From Chionomys nivalis (lineage: Eukaryota; Chordata; Mammalia; Rodentia; Cricetidae): a DNA stretch of 64,000 nt. The notes under the pieces were generated by a model, which ran no database searches, had not been told where the DNA came from, and saw only the letters and a program-made list of their open reading frames with translations. This document shows, in pieces, positions 44,791 to 54,824 of the stretch. The position numbers and the translations under genes were made by a program. The DNA is taken from contig NC_080098.1 in the NCBI RefSeq assembly GCF_950005125.1, positions 32,361,679 to 32,425,678 on the forward strand, in the 5' to 3' direction. Positions within the stretch are counted from its first letter, which is position 1; each line of letters opens with the position of its first letter.

Positions 44791-44864
44791 AAACAAATAA
44801 AAAAATAAATGTCTGCCATTAGAACAAAGTATTTTAAACTGCCTAGAAAGATTCACATCATAGG

Positions 44865-45055
44865 GCCAGGGAGATTGCTCAGTGAGCAAAGGAACCTCCT
44901 AGCCTGTCAACCTGTGTCCCTGACACCCCACACCCACACCGTGGAATGAGAGAACCAGCTCTTGCAAGTTATTCTCTGACTTCCACACATAGACTGTGAA
45001 ATGTATGCCCACCTCAATACATAAATTAAAATGTAATAAAATGGGCTTTTATATA
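44865..45055 (+). mobile_element. B3-type SINE
   Basis: GGGCCAGGGAGATTGCTCAG head; TTATTCTCTGACTTCCACAC end. Confidence 0.75.
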
Positions 45056-45334
45056 CAAGGGAAAACAAGCAACAATCTTAAAACCTCAATTAATACATAG
45101 TATTTATATGACTCAAGCAACATAAAAAACAAAACCAAACAGCTCTCTCAATTATTTACTCACGAGGACCCTTGACTTCACAATCACACACTGGTTGTTT
45201 AATCTGTTGCTTCCTCAAAGAGCTCCAGTGGCCTGGATTCTGATCAACGCCAACCAAGGGTTGAAAGAGTGACGTATGGCCAGGTTTGTGGCCTACAGCT
45301 CTTAGCAAGAATTTCTTTTTTTGTGCATGTTGGA

Positions 45335-45468
45335 GGGGCGGGTCGAGACAGGGTTTTTCTGTGTAACAGCCCTGGCTCCTGGAACTAGCTCTTGTAGACC
45401 AGGCTGGTCTTGAACTCACAGACTTCTGCCTGTCTCTGCCTCCCGAGTGCTGGGATTAAAGGTTGCTG
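45335..45468 (-). mobile_element. B1 SINE, partial
   Basis: GGGTCGAGACAGGGTTTTTC through ACTAGCTCTTGTAGACCAGG to TGCTGGGATTAAAGG; the B1 head itself is missing. Confidence 0.85.
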
Positions 45469-45473
45469 CATCC

Positions 45474-45655
45474 CAGGGTTAGAGAGATGGCTTCCCATTC
45501 TGCTCAGACTGTTCTTGCTCAGGACCTGAGTTTCACTCCTTCCCCGCCCACATCTCTGGCCCTGTGAGCACCTGCACTCATGTGTGTGTGTGTGTGCGTG
45601 CACGCGCGCGCACACACACACACACACTTAAAAATAATAAAAATAAATGTTTTTC
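45474..45655 (+). mobile_element. B2-type SINE
   Basis: CAGGGTTAGAGAGATGGCTTC head; the 3' part has become an alternating TG/CG/CA tract before AAAATAATAAAAATAAATG. Confidence 0.75.
45580..45628. repeat. (TG)n(CG)n(CA)n alternating palindromic tract
   Basis: A continuous purine-pyrimidine alternation runs TGTGTGTGTG, GCGTGCACGCGCGCGC, then CACACACACA. The left TG arm is complementary to the right CA arm. Confidence 0.95.
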
Positions 45656-45674
45656 AAAAGAGACTTAAGAAGGA

Positions 45675-45762
45675 AGATTACTGCAAGTTCAAGGCTATCC
45701 TGTGATGCATAAAGAAATGTCTTGTCTCAAAAACAAACAAAAACTAAAAAAAAAAAAAACCC
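45675..45762 (+). mobile_element. B4/B1 3' fragment
   Basis: GCAAGTTCAAGGCTATCCTG and TGTCTCAAAAACAAAC words with an A-run. Confidence 0.55.
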
Positions 45763-45796
45763 CAACAACAAAATGTTGCTTTGTTCCTCTCTGGTT

Positions 45797-45798
<2 letters not shown>

Positions 45799-45828
<30 letters not shown>
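45799..45828. repeat. (CA)n microsatellite
   Basis: About fourteen CA units. Confidence 0.95.
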
Positions 45829-45830
<2 letters not shown>

Positions 45831-45982
45831 GTGCAAGCACAAGTGCTTCCTTTTGATATTTAGATTTTGTAAATTGTTTTGGAACTCTAGACCTATACGG
45901 GCTTCCTCCTTCCCATTCAGTCTCTCTTTCTTTTACCTCATGCACCTTTTGTCTTCTGGCTCTCCTTTAAAGCCAGAGCATT

Positions 45983-46205
45983 GGGGTTGTGCTTTATTTA
46001 GTAAAACACTTGTTGGGCACACCCAGAGCCCTGGGTTCAATCCCCAGTATGGCATAAATTAGCTGTAATTATATACAGCTGTAATAAATCTGCATTTATG
46101 AGTTTGACACAGGAGGGTCAAAGTTCAAGGTCATCCTTGGTTACTTAGCAACTTTCAGGCCAGCCTGAGCTACATGAGTTCCTGTCTCAAAACAAAACAA
46201 CAAAT
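45983..46205 (+). mobile_element. B4-type SINE
   Basis: CCCTGGGTTCAATCCCCAG (ID part) and AAGGTCATCCTTGGTTAC, GCCAGCCTGAGCTACATGAG (B1 part). Confidence 0.8.
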
Positions 46206-46700
46206 AGACAAAAACCTACTCTATTACCTAGAGCCCTTTGCTTACTCTGGATATATGTTTTTAAAATATTAAAGTAAAAAACATGCAATTTGACAGAAAG
46301 CATCATCTTTAACAGAGGTAATAAGAGTCTTCAAGCATCTATTTGTCCAAAATTCTACCATTTGACCCATGCAAGGGTGGGAGGAATTTGGGTCCCTGGA
46401 AACATCCTCAGAGTCCCTGGAGATGAGCAGAAACAAGAGCTGGAAGAAAGGTAGGTAGTTTTGACATACAGTTAGGAACCTGCCTCATCTTATGTTTTCT
46501 TTAATTAAAGGAGGAGATTAGGGAGAAAACTAAAGATAAGTTCCCTTCTTTTTTTGGTTTGAGGAACTGGAAGAGTAGTACTGTAATTTGGGGGGCCTGG
46601 AAGTCTGGAGCTTAGAAGAAGGGGGAAAGTAAGAGATGGATTTGAGAAGTGACATCTTATAAATGTTGCATGTTATATGTAGCTATCGGACTGAAAAAGG
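46206..46700. other. Unique DNA, no gene seen
   Basis: No exon or repeat signature was found. Confidence 0.4.
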
Positions 46701-46708
46701 CTCCTTCA

Positions 46709-46847
46709 AGCCGGGCGGTGGAGGCAGAGGCAGGCGGATCTCTGTGAGTTCGAGGCTAGCCTGGTCTACAAGAGCTAGTTCCAGGACAGGAACCAAAAGC
46801 TACAGAGAAACCCTGTCTCGAAAAATCAAAAAAAAAAAAAAAAAAAG
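46709..46847 (+). mobile_element. B1 SINE with an internal deletion
   Basis: GCCGGGCGGTGG jumps straight to AGGCAGAGGCAGGCGG. It has lost about 33 bases that normally hold GCGCACGCCTTTAATCCCAG. The rest is intact and a GCTCCTTC duplication flanks it. Confidence 0.93.
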
Positions 46848-47598
46848 CTCCTTCCGAGCATGGGGTGGGGGTGGAGCAAAGCCATGCCCTGTGGCTGTCT
46901 AGATTAAACAGCAAGTCAGTGATGTAGGTGGAGAAGCTGGTATGTGAAGGAGGAAGCCTATGTTGTCTGTCACAGAAACACATGAAGAAAATACTGTTTT
47001 CATTTATAACATGAAGATGCATACAAAATCCATGAAGGCAGATGAGAACTTTGGGTTTATTGGTGACCAATTTGTTTTCCAGAGTGAGTTATAGCCAAAG
47101 TGGTGTTTCCTTACTTCAGAAGACATATGATGTGCTGTAGAGTAAGAAGACTTAGTTTGAGGCTAGTATGAGCTGTAGAACAGGACTTAAAGAAAGAAAA
47201 GACTGGAAGGGAGAGAGGAAGGAAGGAAATAGAGAAAAAGAAAGTTAATTTGATATACATACTATCCTGTTTGATAATGAACTTTGTCAACGGGAAGCCT
47301 GGGTTATGGGAAAAGGTTTTGGTAATGGAGACTCAGACTCAGCACCCATCCACTTAGGTCAGGACTGTGTGGTGGATAAATGACTTAAGTAAAAGTAGCA
47401 TCCCATGTATTTTGCCAGTCCTAATATCCACTTGTGTTTTACGCATCTATTTTCCCTCTATTCGTTTGAATAATGGAGAGTAGTATCTGCCTGTGTGCAC
47501 AGAGGGTACTTAAGACAGCGTTAGCAAAGTACTTCCTGAGTAATAGATACTGTTCTTTACAGAGACTGCCTATGAAATACAACTTTTAAATCTCAACA
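46848..47598. other. Unique DNA, no gene seen
   Basis: Short GGAAGGAAGG patch near 47215. No exon found. Confidence 0.4.
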
Positions 47599-47599
47599 C

Positions 47600-47830
47600 G
47601 GGGCTGGGAAGATGGCTCCATGAGGAAAGGATTTGGGGTCCAAGCATGAAGATATGAGTTCAAAAGCCAGAACACATGTAAAAAGTCAAGCACTGTAGAA
47701 GGTGCTGTGACCCCAGCATTGGAGGGATGCAGAAACAGCAGGATTCTTGGGACTTGCTGGCCAGCCAGTGTAGCCAAATCACCAAGTCCAGGTTCAGAGA
47801 GACTCTGACTGAAAAAAACCAACCAAACAA
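47600..47830 (+). mobile_element. B3-type SINE
   Basis: GGGGCTGGGAAGATGGCTCC head, GCTGGCCAGCCAGTGTAGCC middle and an A-rich end. Confidence 0.8.
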
Positions 47831-47837
47831 AAAACAG

Positions 47838-47999
47838 TGCCTAGTCTCATTGCAACTTGATATACCATGTTGGTTCATATCTGTGGGAGGCCTGCCATTT
47901 TCTGAAGAGAAATGAAGGCAGAGTGGATAGAGATGGAGGAAGGAGGAAGGAGGGACTTCAATGCAAAAAATAAATAAATAAATAAATAAATAAATACAA
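47838..47999 (+). mobile_element. Rodent L1 3' terminus
   Basis: ACCATGTTGGTTCATATCTG, GGAGGCCTGCCATTTTCTGAAG and a final (AAAT)n run match the Lx-type L1 end; only about 160 bases remain (5' truncated). Confidence 0.8.
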
Positions 48000-48061
48000 C
48001 AACAAAACTGAAGGGTTAGCAACCTAACAACTAAGGATGTCACCTGATATGAACCTGCAGA

Positions 48062-48098
48062 GCACACACGCGTGCGCACACACACACACACACACACA
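48062..48098. repeat. (CA)n microsatellite with CG heads
   Basis: ACACACGCGTGCGCACACAC then pure CA. Confidence 0.95.
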
Positions 48099-48177
48099 TC
48101 TATCTCTAGATGTAAAAAAAAAAAAAAAAAAAACCCGAAAACCAAGAAACAAAAAACCAACCAATAACAAAAACCAG

Positions 48178-48384
48178 GCTTGGTTCTTATTTATTCACTT
48201 CATTTTATGTGTATGTCCATGTGCCACATGATTGCAGATACATGGGGAGACCAGAGACAGGTCAGACCCTTGAAACTAGAGTTATAGGCAGTTGTGAGGT
48301 ACCCAGTATGGAAGCTAGGAACTTAACCTTGGCCTCTGAAAGAGCAGTGTGCACTCTAACTGTTGAGCCATTTCTCTAGACCCC
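48178..48384 (-). mobile_element. B2-type SINE
   Basis: TTATTTATTCACTTCATTTT tail and AGCCATTTCTCTAGACCCC end, the reversed B2 head. Confidence 0.8.
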
Positions 48385-48436
48385 ACCCTCACAAAGATTA
48401 AATAAACATAGGGAAGAATTGAGCAGGTGATGGCGG

Positions 48437-48535
48437 GTTAACTAAGTGCAGTACATGCTGTCATCCTGGAATTCAGAATTGTGAATTGGAGGCCGGCTTG
48501 GTCTATGTAGCCAGACTCTGCATTAAAAAAGTAAC
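48437..48535 (+). mobile_element. B1-like SINE, degraded
   Basis: GAATTGGAGGCCGGCTTGGTC and TAGCCAGACTCTGCATTAAAA are B1 right-half words. Confidence 0.6.
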
Positions 48536-49240
48536 TTAAGAACAAACACAAATCAAAACAAAATAAAGAATGGGTGAGAATGGTAGAATGGGAGAGACTG
48601 ATTGATTTCACTAATCTGGCTATAATCCCAGGTGCAGGTCAGTGCCTACCCTGGCGTGTTGCTGTGTGCCCCAGGGTAAGGAAGCCATCCATCCATCCAT
48701 AGTATGATGTGTATATTTGTGCATGCGTCTGGTACATGCCAGAAATCAGAAGTGGTGTTTAGGATTTTTTTGGATTCTCTAGAAAGTGCTTGGTAAAGAT
48801 TTGTAGTTTAGTTTAACCCACGGGCTTTTATTTCTCTTTGAACTAATGAGTTTCAGAATGACATTTTCCTTCAAATATAGCATGTACTATGACTATTTTC
48901 CTATTTTTTCCCACTAGTCCCTTCTTCCCGGATGTACTTTCATATTTGTCATAAATATATATACATACACATACATATATATGTATAGGACATATGTTCC
49001 ATCTCACTTTATTCTTGTAGAAAGCGAACACTCAGTACATAGGTTTGTTAGAGATGAGAGTTCACGTGACAGCATAGGATTCATTGCTTCTTTGTTGCGG
49101 CGTGTCTTCCATAAGGCACTCTGACCATACAGTGAGTGACAAAGCCTCGGACTGGCAATATAGGCACCGCATGAGCTAGGGTTGTTCTAATCTTGGCACG
49201 TTCCTTTCTGGCTTCTCAAATGAAAGCTTTTTCTGTTATT
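48536..49240. other. Unique DNA, no gene seen
   Basis: A (CCAT)n run near 48688-48700 and an ATATATATACATACACATAC patch near 48953-48985 are the only features. Confidence 0.4.
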
Positions 49241-49244
49241 ATTG

Positions 49245-49400
49245 ATTTTATTTCATTTAGTTATCTGAGACAGGATCTCATGTTGTCCAAGCAGATCTTG
49301 AAACTCAATATGTTGCTGCGGATGACTTTGAACCCCTGATTCTCCAGTTTCGATCTCCCAAGTACTGAGATTTCAGGCGCATGCCACCATACCAACTAAA
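49245..49400 (-). mobile_element. Old B1/B4-type SINE
   Basis: CTGAGACAGGATCTCATGTTG, a longer-than-usual middle, and TCAGGCGCATGCCACCATACC. Confidence 0.7.
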
Positions 49401-49611
49401 ATTCTCTAATGTGTGTAAATCCCTCCCAAGTCTAAACTAAAAACATAAATACACAGAAATATTTATCATCTGATTTAGTTACTCCAAATTCCCATGCAGG
49501 TCATTCATTCATTTGCATAGTAGGATATTGTCTACAAGAGCCGTTCATTTCAGATTTTTTTTGTGTTTTTTTTAAGTGCTAGTGTGGGGTGGGGAGAGGA
49601 TTAGTGTAGTG

Positions 49612-49980
49612 GCATTTCATTTGTATTTTAATAAATAAAACTTGCCTAAAGATCGAAAAGTAAAACAGCCCCACTGGTCAGCCTTACAGACCAGGCAGTG
49701 TGACAAACACCTTTAATCCCAGTAGCCACACTAGTTGCCATAGAAACCGGGAGGTATATGCCTTTAATCCCAGTAGTGCATACCTTTAATCCCAGCCATA
49801 GAGAGGATTATAAAATGGGAGGAGACAGGTCACATTCTCAGTCTCATTCTGAGATTCCTGGAGGCAGGATCGCCATTTTCGGACTGAGGTTGAGGTGAGA
49901 GTCAATGACCGATTGCTTTACTTTTCAACCCTTCAGACTAAACCCCAATTTCTCTGAGTTTTTATTAATCGTGCTTCAGG
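49612..49980 (+). mobile_element. LTR-like composite element with B1-like modules (copy 2)
   Basis: AAATAAAACTTGCCTAAAGATC at the start, three CCTTTAATCCCAGTAG-type modules, ATAAAATGGGAGGAGACAGG, and TTTTTATTAATCGTGCTTCAG at the end parallel the element at 17950. It contains GTTGCCATAGAAAC, an RFX X-box match, at 49734-49747. The family name (RMER17-like) is tentative. Confidence 0.6.
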
Positions 49981-49981
49981 T

Positions 49982-50215
49982 TGGCTTGCTGCCCTTTCAG
50001 AGGTTCAAATTTGGATTCTCAACACTCAAGTTGGTGTGACTCACAGCCTCCTGTAACTCCAGCTATGAGGAAACAGTGCCTTCTTCTGACCTCTTCACAA
50101 GCTTGTATGCATTTGTGTATATGTGTGTACATACATGTGCGTACACGAGTGAATGTGCACGTACGAGTGTGCATGCACACTAAAGTAAATATTAAAAGTA
50201 AATAAAAGTGATAAT
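49982..50215 (+). mobile_element. B2/B3-type SINE lacking its head
   Basis: CAGAGGTTCAAATTTGGATTC and CAGTGCCTTCTTCTGACCTC with an alternating TGTGTAC/ACATGTGCGTAC 3' part, then AAAAGTAAATAAAAG. Confidence 0.7.
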
Positions 50216-50830
50216 GTTTAAAACACAGTAACTTTAAGACCCTATTTTGTGTAATCTATAAAGTCTGAAATATTTTCATTTGTTTCCCTAGAGAAAGTAG
50301 AATTTGGATCATTTTTTATTGGGAGAGAATAGAAACTCATTTTAGCAAACAGTGGAAACTAGCAGTAGAATAAAATGCTACAAAGTTGAAATGGCAATGT
50401 ATAGAGATACAGAACTTTATATAAGTTTTAAAATAAAAATTAAATTTATTTTTCTATAAAGTCACCATTCTGCTAATTGAGCTGAGAATACTAAAACAGG
50501 TTGGAATTAGAATGCCCAAGGAGAGTAAAAACTAGTATAAGGCTTATGCAGTGCGGTTTAGTATTTCAGGAGTACAGTATCTCTTTCTCCATATGCACAC
50601 ACCACACCCTGTTTCAACTCTGGCACATTTCCCTTCCATCATTTCCTACTTCCTGTCCCTTTCCTTTCTCCTTCTTTCTTCTCTGCTCTCCCTCCCAACC
50701 CATCTTTCTCTGAGACATGGTCTAGCCTCAAACTCACAGCAACCTGCCTCCCTCTTGTCATTTGTACACATCCCTGGAGAGGGCAGTGCTGCTAAACTCC
50801 ACTAGATATAGAATCCAGAAGTGTCTCTGT
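50216..50830. other. Unique DNA, no exon found
   Basis: A CT-rich patch at about 50640-50710 creates 70- and 84-codon frames in two registers; neither has supporting signals. Confidence 0.4.
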
Positions 50831-50831
50831 T

Positions 50832-51135
50832 GGGACTGGGATGGCTCAGCAATGCAAGCATGAGGACCTAAGTTCAGCCCCAGCATCCTGATAAGAGAGT
50901 CAGGTATGGTAGTGTGCGTTTATCAACCTAGCACTGAGAAGGCAGACACAGGAGGATTGCTGGGTCTCAATGGCCAGCTGGGCTAGCCTACGTGAGTTCT
51001 AGACCAAGCGTGAGACCCTTTCCAAAAGTGAGGTCAGCAGCATCCGAGGTCCTCTGGTTTTCACACTCTTGTGCACATGTTTACACACCCCTTGTTTTCC
51101 TTCACACCTACTCATATAACACACACACATTATTT
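50832..51135 (+). mobile_element. B3 SINE, long copy
   Basis: TTGGGACTGGGATGGCTCAG head, GCTGGGCTAGCCTACGTGAG middle and an ACACACACACATT end. Confidence 0.75.
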
Positions 51136-51295
51136 TTTTTTCAGAAAATCTTTCTTAAAATTTTGATAATCTAATGATGTAAGGTAGAAACAAATTATAT
51201 TTAAACTGACTCTCCTCAACAATGGTTTTCCCCCCTTTTCTTATCTCTTCCTAACAAGAGATAAGAGAAATCACTGGCTTTAAAAATTATTTGTG

Positions 51296-51492
51296 GGGCT
51301 GGGGATACAGCTCAATTGTCAGAATGCTTGTCTAGCATGCATGACGCCCTAGGTTTGACCCCACAGAGTATCAGTCTTGGTGGTTCACATCCTAGTCCTT
51401 AGGATGGAGACACAGGAGAATCAGGAGGTCACGCTTGGTTACACTGTCAGCTCAAGGACAGACTGGGATACATGCCCTCCTATCTAAAAGGC
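51296..51492 (+). mobile_element. B4 SINE
   Basis: GGGGCTGGGGATACAGCTCA head, GCTTGTCTAGCATGCATGACG and a B1-like ACAGACTGGGATACATGCCC end. It stops about 80 bases before the candidate exon 2. Confidence 0.8.
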
Positions 51493-51573
51493 AAGTATGC
51501 TTTATATTTATGATTATTGATTGCCCTCTGCCTTGTCGTCCTCAGCTGTTCTTCTTCCTTGATTCTTTTAAAG

Positions 51574-51755
51574 ATCTTGTAGAATGCAATCCTAGGAGAG
51601 TGCCCCGCTCAGATTTTGTGGAAAGCGAGGGGTGCCCATCTCCACTGAGGATCCAGAATATTCATGCAGAAACCACCTGTGACCCCGTGTATGGCAGGCA
51701 TCCCCGCAAGGACGCAATGTTTATGTATGAGAATTGGGAAGCATTTCTCCGCTAA
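51574..51755 (+). CDS. Candidate small-protein gene, coding exon 2 (end)
   Basis: The acceptor CTTCTTCCTTGATTCTTTTAAAG ends at 51573. The first two bases (AT) complete the codon begun by the G at 42755, giving Asp14. Fifty-nine further codons end in TAA (51753-51755). The peptide contains NPRRVPRSDFVESEG, three cysteines, DPVYGRHPRKD and an aromatic-rich C-terminus MFMYENWEAFLR. It has no transmembrane or signal segment. AATAAA follows at 51854. The sequence is not a SINE or L1, and codon use looks ordinary. A competing acceptor CCTCAG at 51545 would hit TGA after five codons with this exon 1. Small axonemal or sperm proteins can look like this, but that is only an impression. Confidence 0.42.
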
Positions 51756-51853
51756 GATAAATTCTTGTCACATAACGTCTTTCAGAAGGACACGACAAAT
51801 ATACTTGTCTTGTACGTTAATACACTTTGGTGAGGTTTAGGTACTTCATGTGA

Positions 51854-51859
51854 AATAAA
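51854..51859 (+). terminator. Polyadenylation signal AATAAA
   Basis: The hexamer lies 99 bases after the TAA of candidate exon 2 (GTGAAATAAACCG). It would give a short 3' UTR ending near 51875-51885. No strong GT-rich downstream element is visible. Confidence 0.45.
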
Positions 51860-52300
51860 CCGTATGAAAGGCAAGGTTACTAGATCTGCTTAACCCTGGA
51901 AATAGATTCATTAATGGATCCTGGCATACGCTGGTTGCCCATCAGGAGTTTCCACTGCCAGAAGGCACTGTCTCTACCACCTACTGTAAAGAATTCTCTC
52001 TTTTGATTCCCTGGGGGTTTTGGTTACATGGGCTCCAATTGTAACTATTAAACAAACCCCCTTGTAAGCTAGGCCAGTGTTTTTATGCCTGGCTGGAGGG
52101 AATAATAACCCATAGCCACTGCAGCCTGCTGTGTGGTTGCTGGGAGAGTGGATTAGCTATGCCTGTTTTGATTTTGAATGAATACACCCCCTGGCAAGCT
52201 ATGTGGCTGAAATAGTCTCTTAGGTGGTAAGCTCATCACAGTTATGGGACTGGTGGCTTGCCTGTATATGTGCCCCAAGTGTCTCCAGGGTCCAGGTTCC
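51860..52300. other. Unique DNA after the candidate gene
   Basis: No exon or repeat assigned. Confidence 0.4.
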
Positions 52301-52305
52301 CTTTC

Positions 52306-52307
<2 letters not shown>

Positions 52308-52362
<55 letters not shown>
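52308..52362. repeat. (CA)27 microsatellite
   Basis: Uninterrupted ACACAC over 54 bases; likely length-polymorphic. Confidence 0.98.
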
Positions 52363-52364
<2 letters not shown>

Positions 52365-53055
52365 TAGAAGCAGAGTCCCGGAGTCTTGCCTGCCTCGTTC
52401 TTGTTTTCATTCTTATTATTTCCACCACCCCTCTCTTTCTTTTTCTTTTGAAAGAAGGGAAGTGTGTAAGGACACAGTTTCCCTTCAGGGAAAGCTGAGC
52501 ATCCAGATTCTAGAAATTAGCAACCTCAGGAAGGTAAGAATCAGGGGAACCAACTGACCCTGAATGCTGTGCTCATTGCACTACTCCCAGGTGGAGAATC
52601 TGCCAGAAGTCTCTGTGTAATGCTCTCCACTCCTCCTCCCATCTCTCCGATTTTCTCTAGTAGAAATGCTTCTAAGTGGCTTGAATATGTTTGTGGGAAG
52701 TGTATATTTAGGCTTCTGGGCAAGAAAGAGGAGTATGGTTTCTCTCTGCTTCCTGGAGTGTAGATTCCAGGATTAAAAATTCTGAGTGTTGGCTCTGCTA
52801 ATCAGTAAAAGGAGATACCTGGATCTCAGCAAATTAACTTTCCGATCTATCTGTGCTTCAATGGGCCTTCTTTGTCAACTGAGTTTGTAAGCCTACAGGT
52901 TTGCAATCATGTCCTACAAAAAAAAAAATCATTGAGGATGAAATATTTCTCAAGGAAGTATATGTCTACTAAGGAAGAGAGACTAGCAAAAATTGATAAA
53001 AATTAATAGCTAACATAGATAAAATTCATACAGTGCCAATTATAATGTAAATAAT
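52363..53055. other. Unique DNA, no gene seen
   Basis: Opposing 60- and 64-codon frames near 52541-52763 lack support. Confidence 0.4.
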
Positions 53056-53056
53056 T

Positions 53057-53345
53057 CTGGAGCTGGGAATGGCTCCACGGCTAAAGCACTTGCCACCCAA
53101 GTGTGAAGACTAAAGTTCAGCTCCCCAGAAACCCACAGAAAAGCGGGGTGAGTGTGCTGACCCATCTGCAGTTCTGGGATTCCTAGAGCCAACTAGCTAG
53201 TGAAACAAGTCATATTCATCTGTGACCTTGGGCTGTGATCGGGAGACCGACCCTGCCTCAATAAATAAGGAAAATGGAACAATGATTCCCTGATGTCAAC
53301 CTCAGGCCTCCACATGCGTGCACAGTTTGCACGCATGCCCCTATG
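53057..53345 (+). mobile_element. B3 SINE, long copy
   Basis: CTGGAGCTGGGAATGGCTCC head, CAACTAGCTAGTGAAACAAG middle and a CACATGCGTGCACAG end. Confidence 0.75.
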
Positions 53346-53958
53346 TGTACAAAATTGTTTATACATATATGTATGTGTTACACACATATCACAATTGTAA
53401 AAGAAAAATTCTATGGTTTAGTTTCTACTGATCTTTACAGAGAAATGAAGGAAGGACATGAATTTATTTGCTTAAACAAAGAGCAATGGGGAGAGCTATT
53501 AATAAGTATCTTACAGATGACAGCAATTTAATCAAGAAAATCAGTAATATATTTATGTATGAGAGAGTGCTAATTTCCAGAGAGGGTTTGAAGGGTCAGC
53601 TCTTTATTTTTATTAAGGGAGAAAAGTGCCAGAAATCACGCTTATCTTTATTTCTCATTCTCTTGCTCACGTAGGAGATACGGTTTTTATTTCTTTTTTC
53701 ATATTGCACCTGTCTTCTTGGCTTCTTGCCAGGTTTAGATGGTTGATTTCTACTTCTTTTCTTTGTTATATTGTTCTCTCTGTTCTTAAAGCCAGACAGT
53801 GATTTTATGATTCTTTGCTGTTGAGTTTGGGAATTCACCAGAATAGTCCGTGTTCTAGGAATGAGATGAACTGTTTATTAGAGCATTGGTCAGGACACGC
53901 AGACTTCTGGGTGTGGGGAGAGGCCCAGTCAGTAGTGTCCAGTCTATAGCAACCATGC
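53346..53958. other. Unique DNA, no gene seen
   Basis: An 80-codon lysine/arginine-rich minus frame (53596-53838) is unsupported by any signal and reflects local T/A composition. Confidence 0.35.
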
Positions 53959-53959
53959 A

Positions 53960-54100
53960 AAAAGCTGGGCGCAGAGGTGCACATTTGCAACTTCAGTGCA
54001 GAGAGTTAGAGGCAGGCTGACTGCTCACTGGCCAGGCAGCCTAGCCCAGTCCATGACTTCTGTATTCAGTGAGATGCCCTGCCTTAAAAAAAATTAAGTG
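53960..54100 (+). mobile_element. B3-type SINE 3' half
   Basis: AGCTGGGCGCAGAGGTGCAC and TCACTGGCCAGGCAGCCTAG with GAGATGCCCTGCCTTAAAA. Confidence 0.6.
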
Positions 54101-54102
54101 GA

Positions 54103-54238
54103 AGCCGGGTATGGTAGCAAATACCTTCAATCCAGCACTAGGGAGGCAGGGGCAGGCAGATTTCTGTGAGTTCCAGGACAGCCTGGTCTACACAGAGAAA
54201 CCCTGTCTTGGAAATCAAAAAACAAAACAAAACAACAA
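54103..54238 (+). mobile_element. B1 SINE, diverged and shortened
   Basis: AGCCGGGTATGGTAGCAAATAC head; the core lacks about 20 bases between TGTGAGTTCC and AGGACAGCC. Confidence 0.85.
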
Positions 54239-54377
54239 TAACAATAACAAAAAGAGTACAGACTTTGTTTTTAAGTTTTCACCCATGTTTGTGCACATAT
54301 TATCAATTACTTAGAGTGCAGAAGTTTATGTGTAAATGGGTTTGATTACTTTTTTTAAAAAAAATTAAAAGTCCTTT

Positions 54378-54566
54378 TGGGGCTGAAGAGATGGCTCAGC
54401 TATTAAGAGTTGGGTTTCATGCACCCAGGTCAGGGTGATGGCCACCTGCACTGCGGCTCCAGGCTATTACACACCCTCTTCTGGCCTGCTGGGGTGCAAG
54501 TCCTCATGTACTTATCTGCAAACACAGGCACACAAACAGAAATAAAGCCTATAAAAAAGAGAGTGC
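54378..54566 (+). mobile_element. B2 SINE
   Basis: TTGGGGCTGAAGAGATGGCTC head and a CACACCCTCTTCTGGCCTGC middle. Confidence 0.85.
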
Positions 54567-54820
54567 TTTTGTCTGGCAGTAGTAGGAAAATAAATGCAAT
54601 GTTTTGACTGAAGTTAAAATTACTTTATTGTAAGATTATTACAGATTGTCTATCATTTCCCTTAAAATGTGCACCCTCCCATTCTAGTTGTTCTACCGGA
54701 GCATCCTTGTCTTCTCTGTATTAGACAGACTTTAACTGGTGTTTGTCTGTTTTATCCTTTCTCAGTATCACTGTGTGTTAGAACTTGCACGGTAACGGCT
54801 TTAGAAAGTCATGCCCTGCC
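54567..54820. other. Unique DNA, no gene seen
   Basis: No repeat or exon signature is visible. Confidence 0.35.
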
Positions 54821-54824
54821 ATGT

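Noticed and set aside
51545..51573. Acceptor GTCGTCCTCAG at 51545 as start of exon 2
   Set aside because: Joined to exon 1 (phase 1) it reaches TGA after five codons. It would only work with a different, unseen phase-0 upstream exon.
53596..53838. 80-codon basic minus frame resembling a nuclear protein
   Set aside because: Lysine/arginine richness follows from T/C-rich plus-strand composition. No splice, start or poly(A) signal and no homologue recognised.
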